Source of the DNA: CAZYFH01 sp965249175 | GTDB taxonomy: Bacteria > Acidobacteriota > Vicinamibacteria > Vicinamibacterales > UBA8438 | Direction of reading: 5' to 3' | DNA length: 64,000 bases | Assembly (NCBI GenBank): GCA_965249175.1 | Contig: OZ252227.1 | Coordinates: 2,666,001 to 2,730,000, forward strand | Shown: one piece after another, positions 1 through 8,812 of the stretch | Layout of the letters: every line of letters starts with the position of its first letter | Position numbering within the stretch: the first letter of the stretch is position 1 | Notes under the pieces: generated by a model | Seen by the model: only the letters and a program-made list of their open reading frames with translations | What the model was told of the DNA's origin: nothing | The model's database searches: none | Position numbers and translations under genes: made by a program

Positions 1-821
1 AGGTTGTCCGCCAGCGGCGCGTGGTTGACGTCGCGCGCATCGCGTTCCGACGCCGCGACGACCGTATCGGGCGAGACGAAGCGAGCGACGTCATCCACGT
101 GGCCGTTCGTGTCGTCGCCCGCGATTCCGCCGCCGAGCCAGAGTACGCTCCGCACGCCGAGATGCTCGCGGAGCGCCCGCTCGATCTCGTCGCGCGGCAT
201 GCCAGGGTTGCGCGCCTGTGCGTTGCCCAGCAGACACGCTTCCGTCGTCAGGAGCAGGCCACGCCCGTTCACGTCGATGCTGCCCCCCTCGAGCACGACG
301 GCTCGCGACCGCGAGCCGGCGCGGGTCCGGACGGGAAACCGAGGGTGGCCGAGATGGCGGGCGAGGCGCCTCGGCAAGGCGTTGTCGAGCGTCCACGATC
401 GATACCGGGCCCACCCATTGAACCCCCAGTCCGTGGCGGCGACGTCCCGTCCGCCGCGGACACTCGGACGCGTCACGAAGATCGGTCCGCTGTCGCGGAT
501 CCATGATCGGTTCGTCGGCGCCACGATACGGTCCACTGCCGACATGTCGACCCCCCCGCGGCGCAGGCGATCCTCTGCCCGGCGCGCGACCGTCGCATTC
601 ACACAGACGATCCCCACGCGCTCGCCCCGGACGAGCTGTCGCACCATTTCGACGTAGCACCAGTCAATGGCCGATGTTTTCACCTCCCAGTCCGCGCGGT
701 TGTGCGGCCAGACCAGCCAGCTGGCGCGATGGGGCTCCCATTCGGCGGGCATCCGATACCCGCGGGCCGTGGGGGTCGATGCGGTCCCTGGTCGCCGGGT
801 CGCCGTCGACCGACGCGTCAT
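1..821 (-). CDS. aguA: Agmatine deiminase, C-terminus cut off by window edge
   Basis: Converts agmatine to N-carbamoylputrescine and ammonia, the first step of putrescine formation from agmatine. About 273 codons are visible. The N-terminus has the family pattern MPAEWEPHRASWLVWPHN, WIRDSGPIFV begins at residue 107, a DWGFNGW segment follows, and GDDTNGHVDD (catalytic His near residue 239) lies close to the edge. The C-terminal segment with the nucleophilic Cys is outside the window. The ATG overlaps the TGA of the upstream amidase gene (ATGA), so the two are translationally coupled and catalyse consecutive steps. Family assignment is secure; completeness cannot be judged. Confidence 0.9.
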   Translation of the reverse strand, partial: MTRRSTATRRPGTASTPTARGYRMPAEWEPHRASWLVWPHNRADWEVKTSAIDWCYVEMVRQLVRGERVGIVCVNATVARRAEDRLRRGGVDMSAVDRIVAPTNRSWIRDSGPIFVTRPSVRGGRDVAATDWGFNGWARYRSWTLDNALPRRLARHLGHPRFPVRTRAGSRSRAVVLEGGSIDVNGRGLLLTTEACLLGNAQARNPGMPRDEIERALREHLGVRSVLWLGGGIAGDDTNGHVDDVARFVSPDTVVAASERDARDVNHAPLADN

Positions 822-1750
822 CTGGCGGACGGATCTGGGCGGCCGGCTGGCTGGTCGAGGAAGCGTTCGGTGATGGGACCGTACGTATCGATCCGACGAT
901 CACGCAGAAACGGCCAGTCGCGCCGCTGCGCTTCGAGCGTCTTCCGGCTGCAGGATGCGACCAGCACCTCCGATGCCTCGCCCGATGCCTCGGCGACGAG
1001 CTGACCTTGCGGATCGCAGACGAAGGACCGCCCCCAAAAATCCAGGCGTGTGCCTGCGGTGTCCTCGACGCCGACACGATTCGCCGCTGCCACGTAGAGA
1101 CCGTTCGCAATGGCGTGTCCACGCTGAACCGTGCGCCACGCGTCGTGTTGGGCCGAGCCGACCGAGTCGCGATCTGCCGGAAGCCAGCCGATGGCCGTCG
1201 GGTAGGCGAGCAGCTCCGCGCCTCCGAGCGCGGCCAGTCGGGCGGCCTCGGGGTACCACTGATCCCAGCAGATCAGGACGGCAACCTTTGCGAATCGCGT
1301 CTCGAACACGCGATACCCGAGGTCGCCCGGCGTGAAATAGAACTTCTCGAAGTACTGGGGATCGTCAGGGATATGTGTCTTCCGGTAGACACCGAGGATG
1401 TCGCCTGACGCGTCGATGACGACCGCGGAGTTGTGATACAGCCCGGCCGCGCGCCGCTCGAAGACGGGCACGATGATCGCGACGCTCAGTTCGGCGGCGA
1501 GGCGGGTAAAGCACTCGGTCGACGGTCCGGGGATCGCCTCCGCGAGGTCGAAGCACCGCGCGTCTTCGGTTTGACAGAAGTACCGCGTCGCGAAGAGCTC
1601 CGGCAGGCAGATGACCTGAGCCCCGCGGTCCGCTGCCGCACGCACGCGCTCTACCGCGACCTCCCGGTTCTCGTCGACGGCCGAGGCGCAGGACATTTGC
1701 ACCACGCCCACGGTGAACTCGCTAGCGGGAGCGGCCAGCGAGTCGGGCAT
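818..1750 (-). CDS. aguB: N-carbamoylputrescine amidase (nitrilase superfamily)
   Basis: 310 aa, the usual length. Hydrolyses N-carbamoylputrescine to putrescine, CO2 and ammonia. The nitrilase Glu-Lys-Cys triad is visible: E51 in LPELF, K124 in YRKTHIPDD and C161 in VLICWDQWYPE. The FYFTPGD and CWDQWYPEAARL segments are typical of this amidase rather than of generic nitrilases. It overlaps agmatine deiminase by 4 bp, which supports the pathway call. The TPR gene on the same strand lies 27 bp upstream and may be cotranscribed. Confidence 0.92.
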   Translation of the reverse strand: MPDSLAAPASEFTVGVVQMSCASAVDENREVAVERVRAAADRGAQVICLPELFATRYFCQTEDARCFDLAEAIPGPSTECFTRLAAELSVAIIVPVFERRAAGLYHNSAVVIDASGDILGVYRKTHIPDDPQYFEKFYFTPGDLGYRVFETRFAKVAVLICWDQWYPEAARLAALGGAELLAYPTAIGWLPADRDSVGSAQHDAWRTVQRGHAIANGLYVAAANRVGVEDTAGTRLDFWGRSFVCDPQGQLVAEASGEASEVLVASCSRKTLEAQRRDWPFLRDRRIDTYGPITERFLDQPAGRPDPSAR

Positions 1751-1777
1751 GGGTGTCTGGCGGGAGGGTCGACGTGT

Positions 1778-2545
1778 CTATTGCCCGGCGCCGAGCGCCT
1801 CGACTTCGCGTCGGGCATCCTGGGCATAGGGGGACGCCGGATACTCGTCGACGACCCGGTTGAACGCGGCGATTGCATCCGTCGGTTGCTGGGCGAGATC
1901 GTAGGCGCGACCCAGGCGCATCAGCACGGCATCGCGGGGCACATCGGAGTCCGCACCCGAGGTCTCTTGCTCGAGCAGCGCGATGGCGTCCGCGAACGCG
2001 CCACCCTTCAGATGCGTCTCGGCGAGGCCTAGTCGCGCCATCCGACCGTAGATTCGATTGCCGGCCAACGCGATCACCCGCTGGTACTGGGCGTCGGCCT
2101 GATCGGTGTGTCCAAGCGTGCTCAGCGCCGCGGCGGCTCGATAGCGTGCGGCAATCCCATGTGTGAGGCTGGGGTACGCGTCGGCCGCTGCGAGCAGCTT
2201 CGGCACGGCTTCTTCGAGCTTGGCTGTCTCGGTTGGATAGCTCCCGGGCGGCTGCACGAATGGTTCCACGGCTGCCTCCGAGGCGTCGTCGGCGGCCTCG
2301 GGCTCGGCGGTTGGTGCAACCACCGCCGCGTCGACGATCGTCATCGCGGCCGCCAGCAACTCGCTCGCACGTGCCGACCGCCACTGTTGCCAACTGTATG
2401 CCGCGGCGGTTGCGACGAGCAGGGCCAGCACGATGCCGCCGGCAACCGCGGCGGTTCGACCGCCGCGTCGCAGACCGGCTTGGACATCGCCAATCCACTC
2501 GGCCAGGGCGTTCTCTTTGAGGTGATGTCGTTCGGTCCTACGCAT
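1778..2545 (-). CDS. Membrane-anchored tetratricopeptide-repeat protein
   Basis: 255 aa. A cytoplasmic N-terminus of about 30 residues is followed by one hydrophobic segment (about residues 31-52, AAVAGGIVLALLVATAAAY). A Pro/Ala-rich linker comes next, then TPR-like helices from about residue 110 to the end (YRAAAALSTLGHTDQADAQYQ, MRLGRAYDLAQQPTDAIAAF). The layout resembles YfgM-type TPR_21 proteins that work with the secretion and outer-membrane assembly machinery, but no diagnostic motif decides this. Divergent from the Tat-exported gene at 2698. Confidence 0.7.
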   Translation of the reverse strand: MRRTERHHLKENALAEWIGDVQAGLRRGGRTAAVAGGIVLALLVATAAAYSWQQWRSARASELLAAAMTIVDAAVVAPTAEPEAADDASEAAVEPFVQPPGSYPTETAKLEEAVPKLLAAADAYPSLTHGIAARYRAAAALSTLGHTDQADAQYQRVIALAGNRIYGRMARLGLAETHLKGGAFADAIALLEQETSGADSDVPRDAVLMRLGRAYDLAQQPTDAIAAFNRVVDEYPASPYAQDARREVEALGAGQ

Positions 2546-2697
2546 TCGCTAGCAGTGTATCAAATGCCGATCACGACAATGCGAACGGGCGGCTGGATAT
2601 GCTACGCTCCGAACTGAGCGTCGACCGCGGATCGTGCCCTCCCGCTGCACGCCGCCGGCAGTGCCGCCACATCCTTGGTTAGGTGGGTTTGTTCGTT

Positions 2698-4215
2698 GTG
2701 AAGAGATCGACACGCGACAAGACAGGCCCGTCCCGACGGCGGTTTCTTGCGGCCGCCTCGGCCGCTGCCGCCGCGAGCGCCGCGCCGCGCCTGGGCGCGC
2801 AGCAGGAACCCGTTCTGCTCCCTCCCTATATCGCCGACATCGACGGCGACGGGCAGCTGGGTGCGGTCGATGAGGAGATCGCGCGTACGGCGCTCTTTGC
2901 ACAACGAGGCTTCGCCCTCGAGCCCCGGCCGGGATTCGACCAGCGGACCGACGTGTTTGGACGCGGTGCGGTCGACCCGCTCGTCGTCGACTCCGTACGG
3001 CACTCGATCGCCCAGCATGCACAAAGTACCGCGCCGGCGATGGCCCGGCCGATCACCGTGGCGTGGCACTACGGGTGGTACAACCTCCACGATCGCCCGC
3101 CAGGCTCGCAGACCGCCCGCCTCAAGGGAGGGAACTACGTCTCCTCCGATCCTGTGATCGAAGGGACGTTTCACGACCTGAAGAACGAGTTCGGCGTGAC
3201 CGTCGACGCGTTGAGCTGGATCCCCGTTCGCGCGAACAAGGACAACCAAGGCAACTACCGCAAGGGGTTCCTGGCCGCACCCAATGCCGCGACGCGATAC
3301 ATCGCGATGCTCTACGAGAGCATCATCGCGCTCCCGCGCATCGGAGACCGGATCGACTTCCAATCGGAGACCGTGCAGCGGCTGTTCCGCGAGGACTTCG
3401 CGAATATGGCGCGGTTTCTCGTCGAGGTACGTGACGACACGCCGTCACGCATCTTCACACTCGACGACCGTCCCGTCGTGTTCATCTTCGGGTCGCACAC
3501 GTGGGGTCTGTTCCCGGTGTCGGGCCTGCCGTTTCAGGCCGTTGACAGGATCGTCCGGGACACCCGGGAGATCTTCCGGGACATCTACGGTGCATATCCG
3601 TATCTCGTTGGCGAGGAGATGGTGCTCTCAACCGAAGGGCGGATTGCCGATGACCGCCTCCAGCGGAGCCTCATGTTCGACGCGATCTATATCTACCATC
3701 ACGCGTCGAACCTGAAGCAGGGCATCGAAGCCACGTTGTTCATGAGCGACTCGTACATCCAGAACCAGCTCGGGATCCTGCGCAAGACCTACGAGGCGTT
3801 GGAGTATCTGCGCAACCGCTACACCGGGCGTCCCGTGCTGGTCATGCCCAATCTTGCTCCGGGTTTCGCCAAACCTGGTCACCCGACGCTCCAGATCGGT
3901 CGCGGTGGATACACGGATTTCATGAAGCGAATCCAGCAATTCCATCTGAAGGAGTCCATCGGTCGCGATTGGCGCGAATTGCTCGGGTCGACGCTACTGC
4001 CGGCCCCCATCTACATCGTTGGTTCCTGGAACGAGGAATTCGAAGGTCACGCGATCTTCCCGTACGATTTCAACTTCTCGGTGCCGGAGGATGTCCAATA
4101 CGGGTTCGATCTGGTCATGGCCATCAAGGAGGCCTTCGGCTGGAATCACTACGCCGTGCGCGACATCACAGGCACGCCGCCCCCCGACATCAGATTCGAA
4201 CCGCCGGGGCTCTAA
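2698..4215 (+). CDS. Tat-exported GH99/GH71-like glycan-active protein
   Basis: About 505 aa. The N-terminus has a twin-arginine signal (SRRRFLAAAS, then an Ala-rich stretch and a likely cleavage site near LGAQ). A calcium-loop-like DIDGDGQLG follows, then a domain with WHYGWYNLHDRPPG and, near the C-terminus, SWNEEFEG, the Trp-Asn-Glu pattern found in GH99-like and WbsX-like domains. It probably acts on a polysaccharide outside the cytoplasm; the substrate is unknown. GTG at 2698 is preferred because AGGTGGG lies about 10 nt upstream; an in-frame GTG at 2683 would add five residues. A REP-like hairpin follows the stop. Confidence 0.6.
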   Translation: MKRSTRDKTGPSRRRFLAAASAAAAASAAPRLGAQQEPVLLPPYIADIDGDGQLGAVDEEIARTALFAQRGFALEPRPGFDQRTDVFGRGAVDPLVVDSVRHSIAQHAQSTAPAMARPITVAWHYGWYNLHDRPPGSQTARLKGGNYVSSDPVIEGTFHDLKNEFGVTVDALSWIPVRANKDNQGNYRKGFLAAPNAATRYIAMLYESIIALPRIGDRIDFQSETVQRLFREDFANMARFLVEVRDDTPSRIFTLDDRPVVFIFGSHTWGLFPVSGLPFQAVDRIVRDTREIFRDIYGAYPYLVGEEMVLSTEGRIADDRLQRSLMFDAIYIYHHASNLKQGIEATLFMSDSYIQNQLGILRKTYEALEYLRNRYTGRPVLVMPNLAPGFAKPGHPTLQIGRGGYTDFMKRIQQFHLKESIGRDWRELLGSTLLPAPIYIVGSWNEEFEGHAIFPYDFNFSVPEDVQYGFDLVMAIKEAFGWNHYAVRDITGTPPPDIRFEPPGL

Positions 4216-4218
4216 ATT

Positions 4219-4236
4219 AGACGGGGCTTCGCCCCG
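4219..4236. repeat. REP-like palindrome, copy 1
   Basis: AGACGGGGCTTCGCCCCG, a compact GC-rich hairpin (CGGGGC, loop TTC, GCCCCG), just after the stop of the Tat-exported gene. The same 18 bases recur at 4337 and 11894. Copies at 4219 and 11894 stay similar for about ten further bases (GAGC, then CCCGCGG). It may act as a transcription terminator or mRNA 3'-end stabiliser. Confidence 0.75.
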
Positions 4237-4423
4237 AGCGCCCGCGGGCGCTCCGCGGGGACCCCGAGAGCCCCACTCCGCCCCCGCGAGGCGCGCCGTG
4301 CGCGCCTTGGCCGGCAGTCGTGCTCCCGGCTTCACGAGACGGGGCTTCGCCCCGGGCGTGACTGCGGCACGGCGAAGGTGTCGGAGCAGGCGACTATAAT
4401 CGGCTGCTGCCGTCTGTCGATCC
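4237..4423. other. GC-rich intergenic region with second REP-like hairpin
   Basis: 187 bp without a supportable gene, between the Tat-exported protein and the histidine kinase. It is extremely GC-rich and holds the second hairpin copy at 4337-4354. The arrangement of two palindromes about 120 bp apart resembles a REP/BIME cluster. The short ACTATAATCG near 4391 could be the -10 region for the kinase operon; no clear -35 is visible. Confidence 0.5.
4337..4354. repeat. REP-like palindrome, copy 2
   Basis: Identical 18-base hairpin to those at 4219 and 11894, preceded by GAG and followed by GGCG. It lies about 70 bp upstream of the histidine kinase start. Confidence 0.75.
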
Positions 4424-6094
4424 ATGCCCGATTTTCCGGATGTCCCGCGCGGGTTCCTGCCCATGGCGCTCCAGGGCGCCTTGCGGCAGGTCATCTCGGA
4501 CCGCAAGGTCGCTCCGCACTTCCTGCGGACCGTCCGGCCGTGGCTCGGCGCCGACACGGTGTGGCTCTACCGAGGCGACCGCCGCCCGGGACCGGCCGCG
4601 CTCTGGACCGTCGACGGGGACACGCGGTTGCGGGACGAACCGCGGTCCGTGGAGTTCTTTCACAAGGGTCGTCCGACACTCCCACGCAGCGTGTTGCTGG
4701 CGCCGTTGCGCGTGGATGGGCACCTTGTAGGCGTGGTCGGCGCGGCGCGCCGTGATCGGGCGTTCAAGGTCGGCGAGGGGCGCGTCTTGAATCGTCTGGC
4801 CTACGTCCTCGGCGAGGACTTTGCGCGCCGTGAAGACGACCGCCTCACCCGGGTCCTTGACCGTATCAGGGACGACGTGCTCGCGGGGCTCCGCCCCAGC
4901 GACCTGGCCTACCAGATCCTCGACAGCCTCCATCAGCTCGTGCAGTACGACCACTCGGCGGCTCTCCTCCTGCACGACGCCTCGACGCACGCGCTGCGTG
5001 TGGAGGCGGAGAAGATCGTCTGGATGAAGTCCAAGAGCGCGTTCGTCGGCCATGAGATGTCCGTCGGCGGCGACCTGCTCATGGCGCTGGCGCCCGGGCC
5101 AGGTGTGGTTACCCAGGTCGTCGATCCCGTGGGGGCATCGGGCACCGGGCACGACGCTGAGATGTGGGAACTCCTGTACTACAACCGCGGTGAAGGCATT
5201 CCGGCGCCGCGCGCGATCATCTGTGCGCCACTCTTCTTCGAAAGCGAAGTCCTCGGACTCCTGAAGATCGCTACGCGGTCGCGCGAGGCCTTCGGCAAGC
5301 GCGACCTCTCGGTCGTGCGCCGCTTCCTCCCCGCGGCCGCCGTGTCGTTGCGGAACGTGCGCGTCAGACTCTCGCTCGAAGACCAGGCGCTGCGAGCCGA
5401 GAGCCGGGCGAGCCTGGTCACACTGGCGCGGGCGGTCGCACATGACGTCAACAACGCCATCGGCGCGCTGCTGCCGCTCGCCGAACAGGCGCTGGACGAC
5501 GCCCGAAGGGGGCTGATCGATCCTGATAGTCTGGAGGAGGATCTCACCGTCATCGTCGACAAAGCGGTGCTGTGCAAGCGGATCTTCTCGAACATGTTGC
5601 GGGTCGGCATCGAACAGTCGGGTGGCGGCCCCGTCAACGTCAATCAGCTCATTGGCGACATGCATGACCTGCTGACGGCGCACACGGGCGCCCGATCGAT
5701 CGAGCTGGATCTCGATTTATCCGACGGGCTCCCCGTTAGCCGCTTTTCGAAGCCGCACCTCGAGCACATCCTGTGGAATCTCGTGGCCAACGCCGTCGAT
5801 GCCATGACTGGGCGGCGCGGGCGCATCCGCATCGCGACGCGGACCGCGGACGCCGGCGACGCGGTGCTGACGGTGTCCGATGACGGCCCAGGTATCGCGC
5901 CGGAGCACCTGGAAAAGGTGCAAGAGCCGTTCTTCAGCACCAAGAGCCACGGAAACGGCCTCGGCCTGTCAATCTGCCGCAGCATGGCATGGCAATACGG
6001 GGGCGGCCTCGAGATCGAGAGTGCGCTCGGTCGCGGCACCGAGGTGCGTGTGACGTTGCCGACCATGACCCCGGAGCGGCCGCTGGCACGGTGA
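4424..6094 (+). CDS. GAF-domain sensor histidine kinase
   Basis: 556 aa, no membrane segment, so probably cytoplasmic. The N-terminal half holds GAF-like sensory domains (about 15-130 and 150-320). The kinase core follows: H-box ARAVAHDVNNAIGALLPL with phospho-acceptor H340, N-box NLVANAVDAM, G1 DDGPGI, F-box FFSTK and G2 GNGLGLS. The response regulator with phosphatase output starts 4 bp after the stop, so the pair is an operon and the likely phosphotransfer couple. The signal sensed cannot be read from the sequence. Confidence 0.9.
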   Translation: MPDFPDVPRGFLPMALQGALRQVISDRKVAPHFLRTVRPWLGADTVWLYRGDRRPGPAALWTVDGDTRLRDEPRSVEFFHKGRPTLPRSVLLAPLRVDGHLVGVVGAARRDRAFKVGEGRVLNRLAYVLGEDFARREDDRLTRVLDRIRDDVLAGLRPSDLAYQILDSLHQLVQYDHSAALLLHDASTHALRVEAEKIVWMKSKSAFVGHEMSVGGDLLMALAPGPGVVTQVVDPVGASGTGHDAEMWELLYYNRGEGIPAPRAIICAPLFFESEVLGLLKIATRSREAFGKRDLSVVRRFLPAAAVSLRNVRVRLSLEDQALRAESRASLVTLARAVAHDVNNAIGALLPLAEQALDDARRGLIDPDSLEEDLTVIVDKAVLCKRIFSNMLRVGIEQSGGGPVNVNQLIGDMHDLLTAHTGARSIELDLDLSDGLPVSRFSKPHLEHILWNLVANAVDAMTGRRGRIRIATRTADAGDAVLTVSDDGPGIAPEHLEKVQEPFFSTKSHGNGLGLSICRSMAWQYGGGLEIESALGRGTEVRVTLPTMTPERPLAR

Positions 6095-6098
6095 CGCC

Positions 6099-7238
6099 AT
6101 GGGCACACCGATGCGAGAGCGGATTCTCGTCGTTGACGATGACGTCGGCATGCGACGCGTGTTCGAACGCGTGCTTCGATCGCACTACGACATCGAAAGC
6201 GTGGGCAGCGCCAGCGAAGCGGTGCGTTTGCTCGCGTGCGGCCGGTTCCAGGTTGCGCTCGTCGACATCCAGCTCGGTGACGGGAGCGGGTTCGCCGTCT
6301 GCCAGGAGGCACGCCGCGTCAGCCCCGAGACGGACGTGATCCTCATTACTGGCTCCGCGTCCGAGCCCGACGACAAGCTGTACAGATCATTAGAAGAGGG
6401 GGCCTTCTACTTTCTCCTCAAACCGTTCGACCGCCGGGTGCTCAAGGCGCTGGTTGGCCGATGTCTCGATCTCCAGCGCCAGCGCCGCGCCAAGGAGAAG
6501 TTCGCGGCGAGTCTCGCCGAGGATCTCGAGCAGGCACGCCGTTTTCAACACAGCCTGGTTCCCGCGGAGCCCTTGTCGCGGTCGGGGTGGCGCCTCGACG
6601 GACGGTTCCAACCGTGCGACGCGTTGGGTGGCGACTTCTACAGCTTCGCGCAGAATCGCAACGGGAGTGTCAGCTTCGCGCTCGCCGACGTGGTCGGCCA
6701 CGGCGTGCGGGCGGCCATGTACGCCGGCATGCTCTGGTCGACCGTCGACGCGGCGCGTCGGCGAGATCCGGATCCGGACCGCGTGCTCGCCGATCTCGTG
6801 CATGGCATCGATTTCTTCGAGGCCGACCGCTATTCCACGCTCGTCTACGGCACGCTCGCTCCCAATGGACATCTGACCTATTTCAATGCCGGCCACCCCC
6901 CGCCCTTCGTGCTCTCCTCCACAGGAGACATTACCGAGCTCCCGGCCACGCGACCGATTCTGACGTCGGTGTTCGCCACGGAGGCCACCGAGGCGCCCAC
7001 GATGACGCTCGAGCCCGGTGATCGTGTCCTGCTCTACACGGACGGTGTCTTCGAAGCGCTCAGCCCCACCGATGAGGAGTTTGGTCGTGACACGTTGCGT
7101 GCGGTGAGCCGAGAGCCCGGACGTCTCGATTCCGCATCGCTCCTTGACCGGGTCCTACACCGCGTCGGAGAGCACTGCGCGGGTCGTCCCTTGACGGACG
7201 ATGCCACGATGCTCGTGATCGACCGGATCGCTGAATGA
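6099..7238 (+). CDS. Response regulator with SpoIIE/RsbU-type PP2C phosphatase output
   Basis: 379 aa. Receiver domain at residues 7-125 with acidic DDD (13-15), phospho-acceptor D56 in VALVDIQLGDG and Lys in FLLKPFD. A coiled linker (REKFAASLAEDLEQARRFQ) leads to a PP2C-like domain with GGDFYSF, ADVVGHGVRAA, LLYTDGVFEA and DDATMLV, which hold the metal-binding Asp residues. Such proteins dephosphorylate anti-sigma-factor antagonists (partner switching). No antagonist gene is adjacent. An alternative ATG at 6111 would remove four residues. Partner of the kinase at 4424. Confidence 0.9.
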   Translation: MGTPMRERILVVDDDVGMRRVFERVLRSHYDIESVGSASEAVRLLACGRFQVALVDIQLGDGSGFAVCQEARRVSPETDVILITGSASEPDDKLYRSLEEGAFYFLLKPFDRRVLKALVGRCLDLQRQRRAKEKFAASLAEDLEQARRFQHSLVPAEPLSRSGWRLDGRFQPCDALGGDFYSFAQNRNGSVSFALADVVGHGVRAAMYAGMLWSTVDAARRRDPDPDRVLADLVHGIDFFEADRYSTLVYGTLAPNGHLTYFNAGHPPPFVLSSTGDITELPATRPILTSVFATEATEAPTMTLEPGDRVLLYTDGVFEALSPTDEEFGRDTLRAVSREPGRLDSASLLDRVLHRVGEHCAGRPLTDDATMLVIDRIAE

Positions 7239-7383
7239 CACGCAGGGACCCCACGAAGATCCTCACCGCCTCACCTTCGACCAGGGGCTGTTGCTCATCG
7301 ATGGTGGCGTACGCGAACTCTGGAGTCGTGCGATCGGCTAGACTGTCGCTCGTCACAAAAGACGGCGAGTCTGGAGGTGCGAG

Positions 7384-7653
7384 ATGGTCAGGGCCAAGGC
7401 GAAGGAGAAGCCGCGGGGCGGCGGCGGGTTCAAGCGCGGCGGTTTTCGCAAGCCGAAGTTTTGCCGCTTCTGCAAAGACAAGATCGACTACATCGACTAC
7501 AAAGACGTGCGTGTGATGATGATGTCGATTCCTGAGCGTGGGAAGATCGAGCCCCGCCGGCTCTCGGGGACTTGCGCCAAGCACCAGCGAAAGCTGACGA
7601 CCGCGGTCAAGCGTGCGCGGCAGTTGGCGCTGATTCCGTATGTGACCGGTTAG
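7384..7653 (+). CDS. rpsR: 30S ribosomal protein bS18
   Basis: 89 aa. Binds the platform of the small ribosomal subunit with bS6. The N-terminus is basic and Gly-rich. The conserved core reads FCRFCKDKIDYIDYKDV and PRRLSGTCAKHQRKL. C27, C30, C64 and H67 form the zinc-binding C-plus pattern. A GGAGG at 7374-7378 precedes the ATG. It stands alone rather than in the usual rpsF-rpsR-rplI cluster, so the genome may encode a second S18 elsewhere; that is an inference. Confidence 0.95.
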   Translation: MVRAKAKEKPRGGGGFKRGGFRKPKFCRFCKDKIDYIDYKDVRVMMMSIPERGKIEPRRLSGTCAKHQRKLTTAVKRARQLALIPYVTG

Positions 7654-7711
7654 CGACACCGCGCTGACGGTCGCGAGTCCACGGCATCAGTCACCAACGG
7701 GAGCCTAGGAG

Positions 7712-7788
7712 TGGCGCGCGTGCCCGGATTCGAACCGGGGGCCTACCGCTTAGGAGGCGGTCGCTCTATCCAGCTGAGCTACACGCGC
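7712..7788 (-). tRNA. tRNA-Arg (anticodon CCT)
   Basis: Complete cloverleaf: acceptor GCGCGTG/CACGCGC, D-stem GCTC/GAGC, anticodon stem ACCGC/GCGGT with loop CTCCTAA, T-arm CCCGG-TTCGAAT-CCGGG and an encoded 3' CCA. It reads AGG codons. Confidence 0.97.
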
Positions 7789-7871
7789 GTGTCGGGAGAA
7801 GTCTCAGTTTACCAGTGACTTCCCTACCGTAACGTCCGTCGTCCTCCCCGATCTGAGGCCCAGCCTCAACC

Positions 7872-8396
7872 TCAACCTGCGTCTTCGGCGCCGAGCGCCG
7901 TTAGGTCCCTCGCGACGCGCGCGTATTCCTCGTATCGCTGCTGATAGGACTGGAGCTTCTCGTCCTCGATCGACGCGAGACGCGCGCGTCCCTCGGGGGA
8001 GTCGTCTCGACCGTCGGCGCGCAGCTCGGCTTCTGCGGTACGGACACGGACTTTGTAGTCGGTGTCGTGCTGTCGTTCCCACGCCAGCCACTCGGCGCTC
8101 CACCTCGCCAGGCAGCCCTCGACCAGTGCCGGCGTGAATGGAAACCGCTCGCCGCTCGCCTGTTCGAGATCAGCGACGATCTCCGGGTACAACTCGCGGA
8201 CCGCGCGCGCGGCTCCACGCCACGCGAGCAGCTCACGAGGCTCGGCACGGGCCACCACCGGTGCCATGCGAGTCAAGAGGTCCATCGCGAGCCGTTCCCG
8301 ATGCTGCCGTTCCAGGTCGCGCCGCAGGTAGTGCTGCGCAGCCGCGACAGCGGCGATCAGGACCCCGACGATCAGTGCGAGCGCGGTGTTGCCCAT
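7872..8396 (-). CDS. Hypothetical protein with N-terminal membrane anchor
   Basis: 174 aa, not recognised. One N-terminal hydrophobic helix (ALALIVGVLIAAVAAA, residues 4-19) is followed by a charged, helix-prone body rich in Arg, Glu and Ala. The body has regular heptad-like stretches (LRRDLERQHRERLAMDLL, QSYQQRYEEYARVARDL), suggesting a coiled-coil protein on the inner face of the membrane. Divergent from the gene at 8447 across about 50 bp. Confidence 0.6.
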   Translation of the reverse strand: MGNTALALIVGVLIAAVAAAQHYLRRDLERQHRERLAMDLLTRMAPVVARAEPRELLAWRGAARAVRELYPEIVADLEQASGERFPFTPALVEGCLARWSAEWLAWERQHDTDYKVRVRTAEAELRADGRDDSPEGRARLASIEDEKLQSYQQRYEEYARVARDLTALGAEDAG

Positions 8397-8446
8397 GCGG
8401 TACGGTGGGTTTGACGCGTTCTCGAGCGGCTCCTATAGTCGAGAGC

Positions 8447-8812
8447 GTGACTCGCGATCCGTTCGTCAGGCAGGTGCATCTCCGTCAGGATGTGCTCGAC
8501 GATGCGATGGCCGAGCTCCGGCGGCTTCCCTACGAGGTCGTGCGGGAGATCATCGCGTCCCCGCTCAGCAAGACGGTCAAGGGACGGGACGACCGGACGT
8601 ACCATCTGCCCGTGACCGCTGACTGGCGGGACGCCGGTTCCAAGACGATCGAGGTGACGGTCCACATGAAGCACGGATGGATTGGTCGCACGCTGACGCA
8701 GTCGTTCGCCGCGACCCCACCCGGCGTCGTCGAGGCCGACGAGCTCGACCACCCGACCGCGACGGAGAGCGTGGACGACGGTCATGGGCCCTCGGGCTCT
8801 TACTCTGAATAG
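8447..8812 (+). CDS. Conserved small hypothetical protein
   Basis: 121 aa, not recognised. Soluble, with a core (EVVREIIASPLSKTVKGRDDRTYHLPVTADW, here shortened to its key parts SKTVKGRDDRTYHL and HMKHGWIGRTL) that looks like a compact beta-rich domain. GTG at 8447 is chosen because it starts close behind a TATAGT-like element at 8434 and leaves a normal intergenic gap to the divergent gene. The 3' end overlaps the convergent apt gene by 13 bp. Confidence 0.55.
   Translation: MTRDPFVRQVHLRQDVLDDAMAELRRLPYEVVREIIASPLSKTVKGRDDRTYHLPVTADWRDAGSKTIEVTVHMKHGWIGRTLTQSFAATPPGVVEADELDHPTATESVDDGHGPSGSYSE

Noticed and set aside
4394..5683. A 429-codon open frame antisense to the histidine kinase
   Set aside because: A GC-bias shadow; the sense strand holds all kinase boxes.
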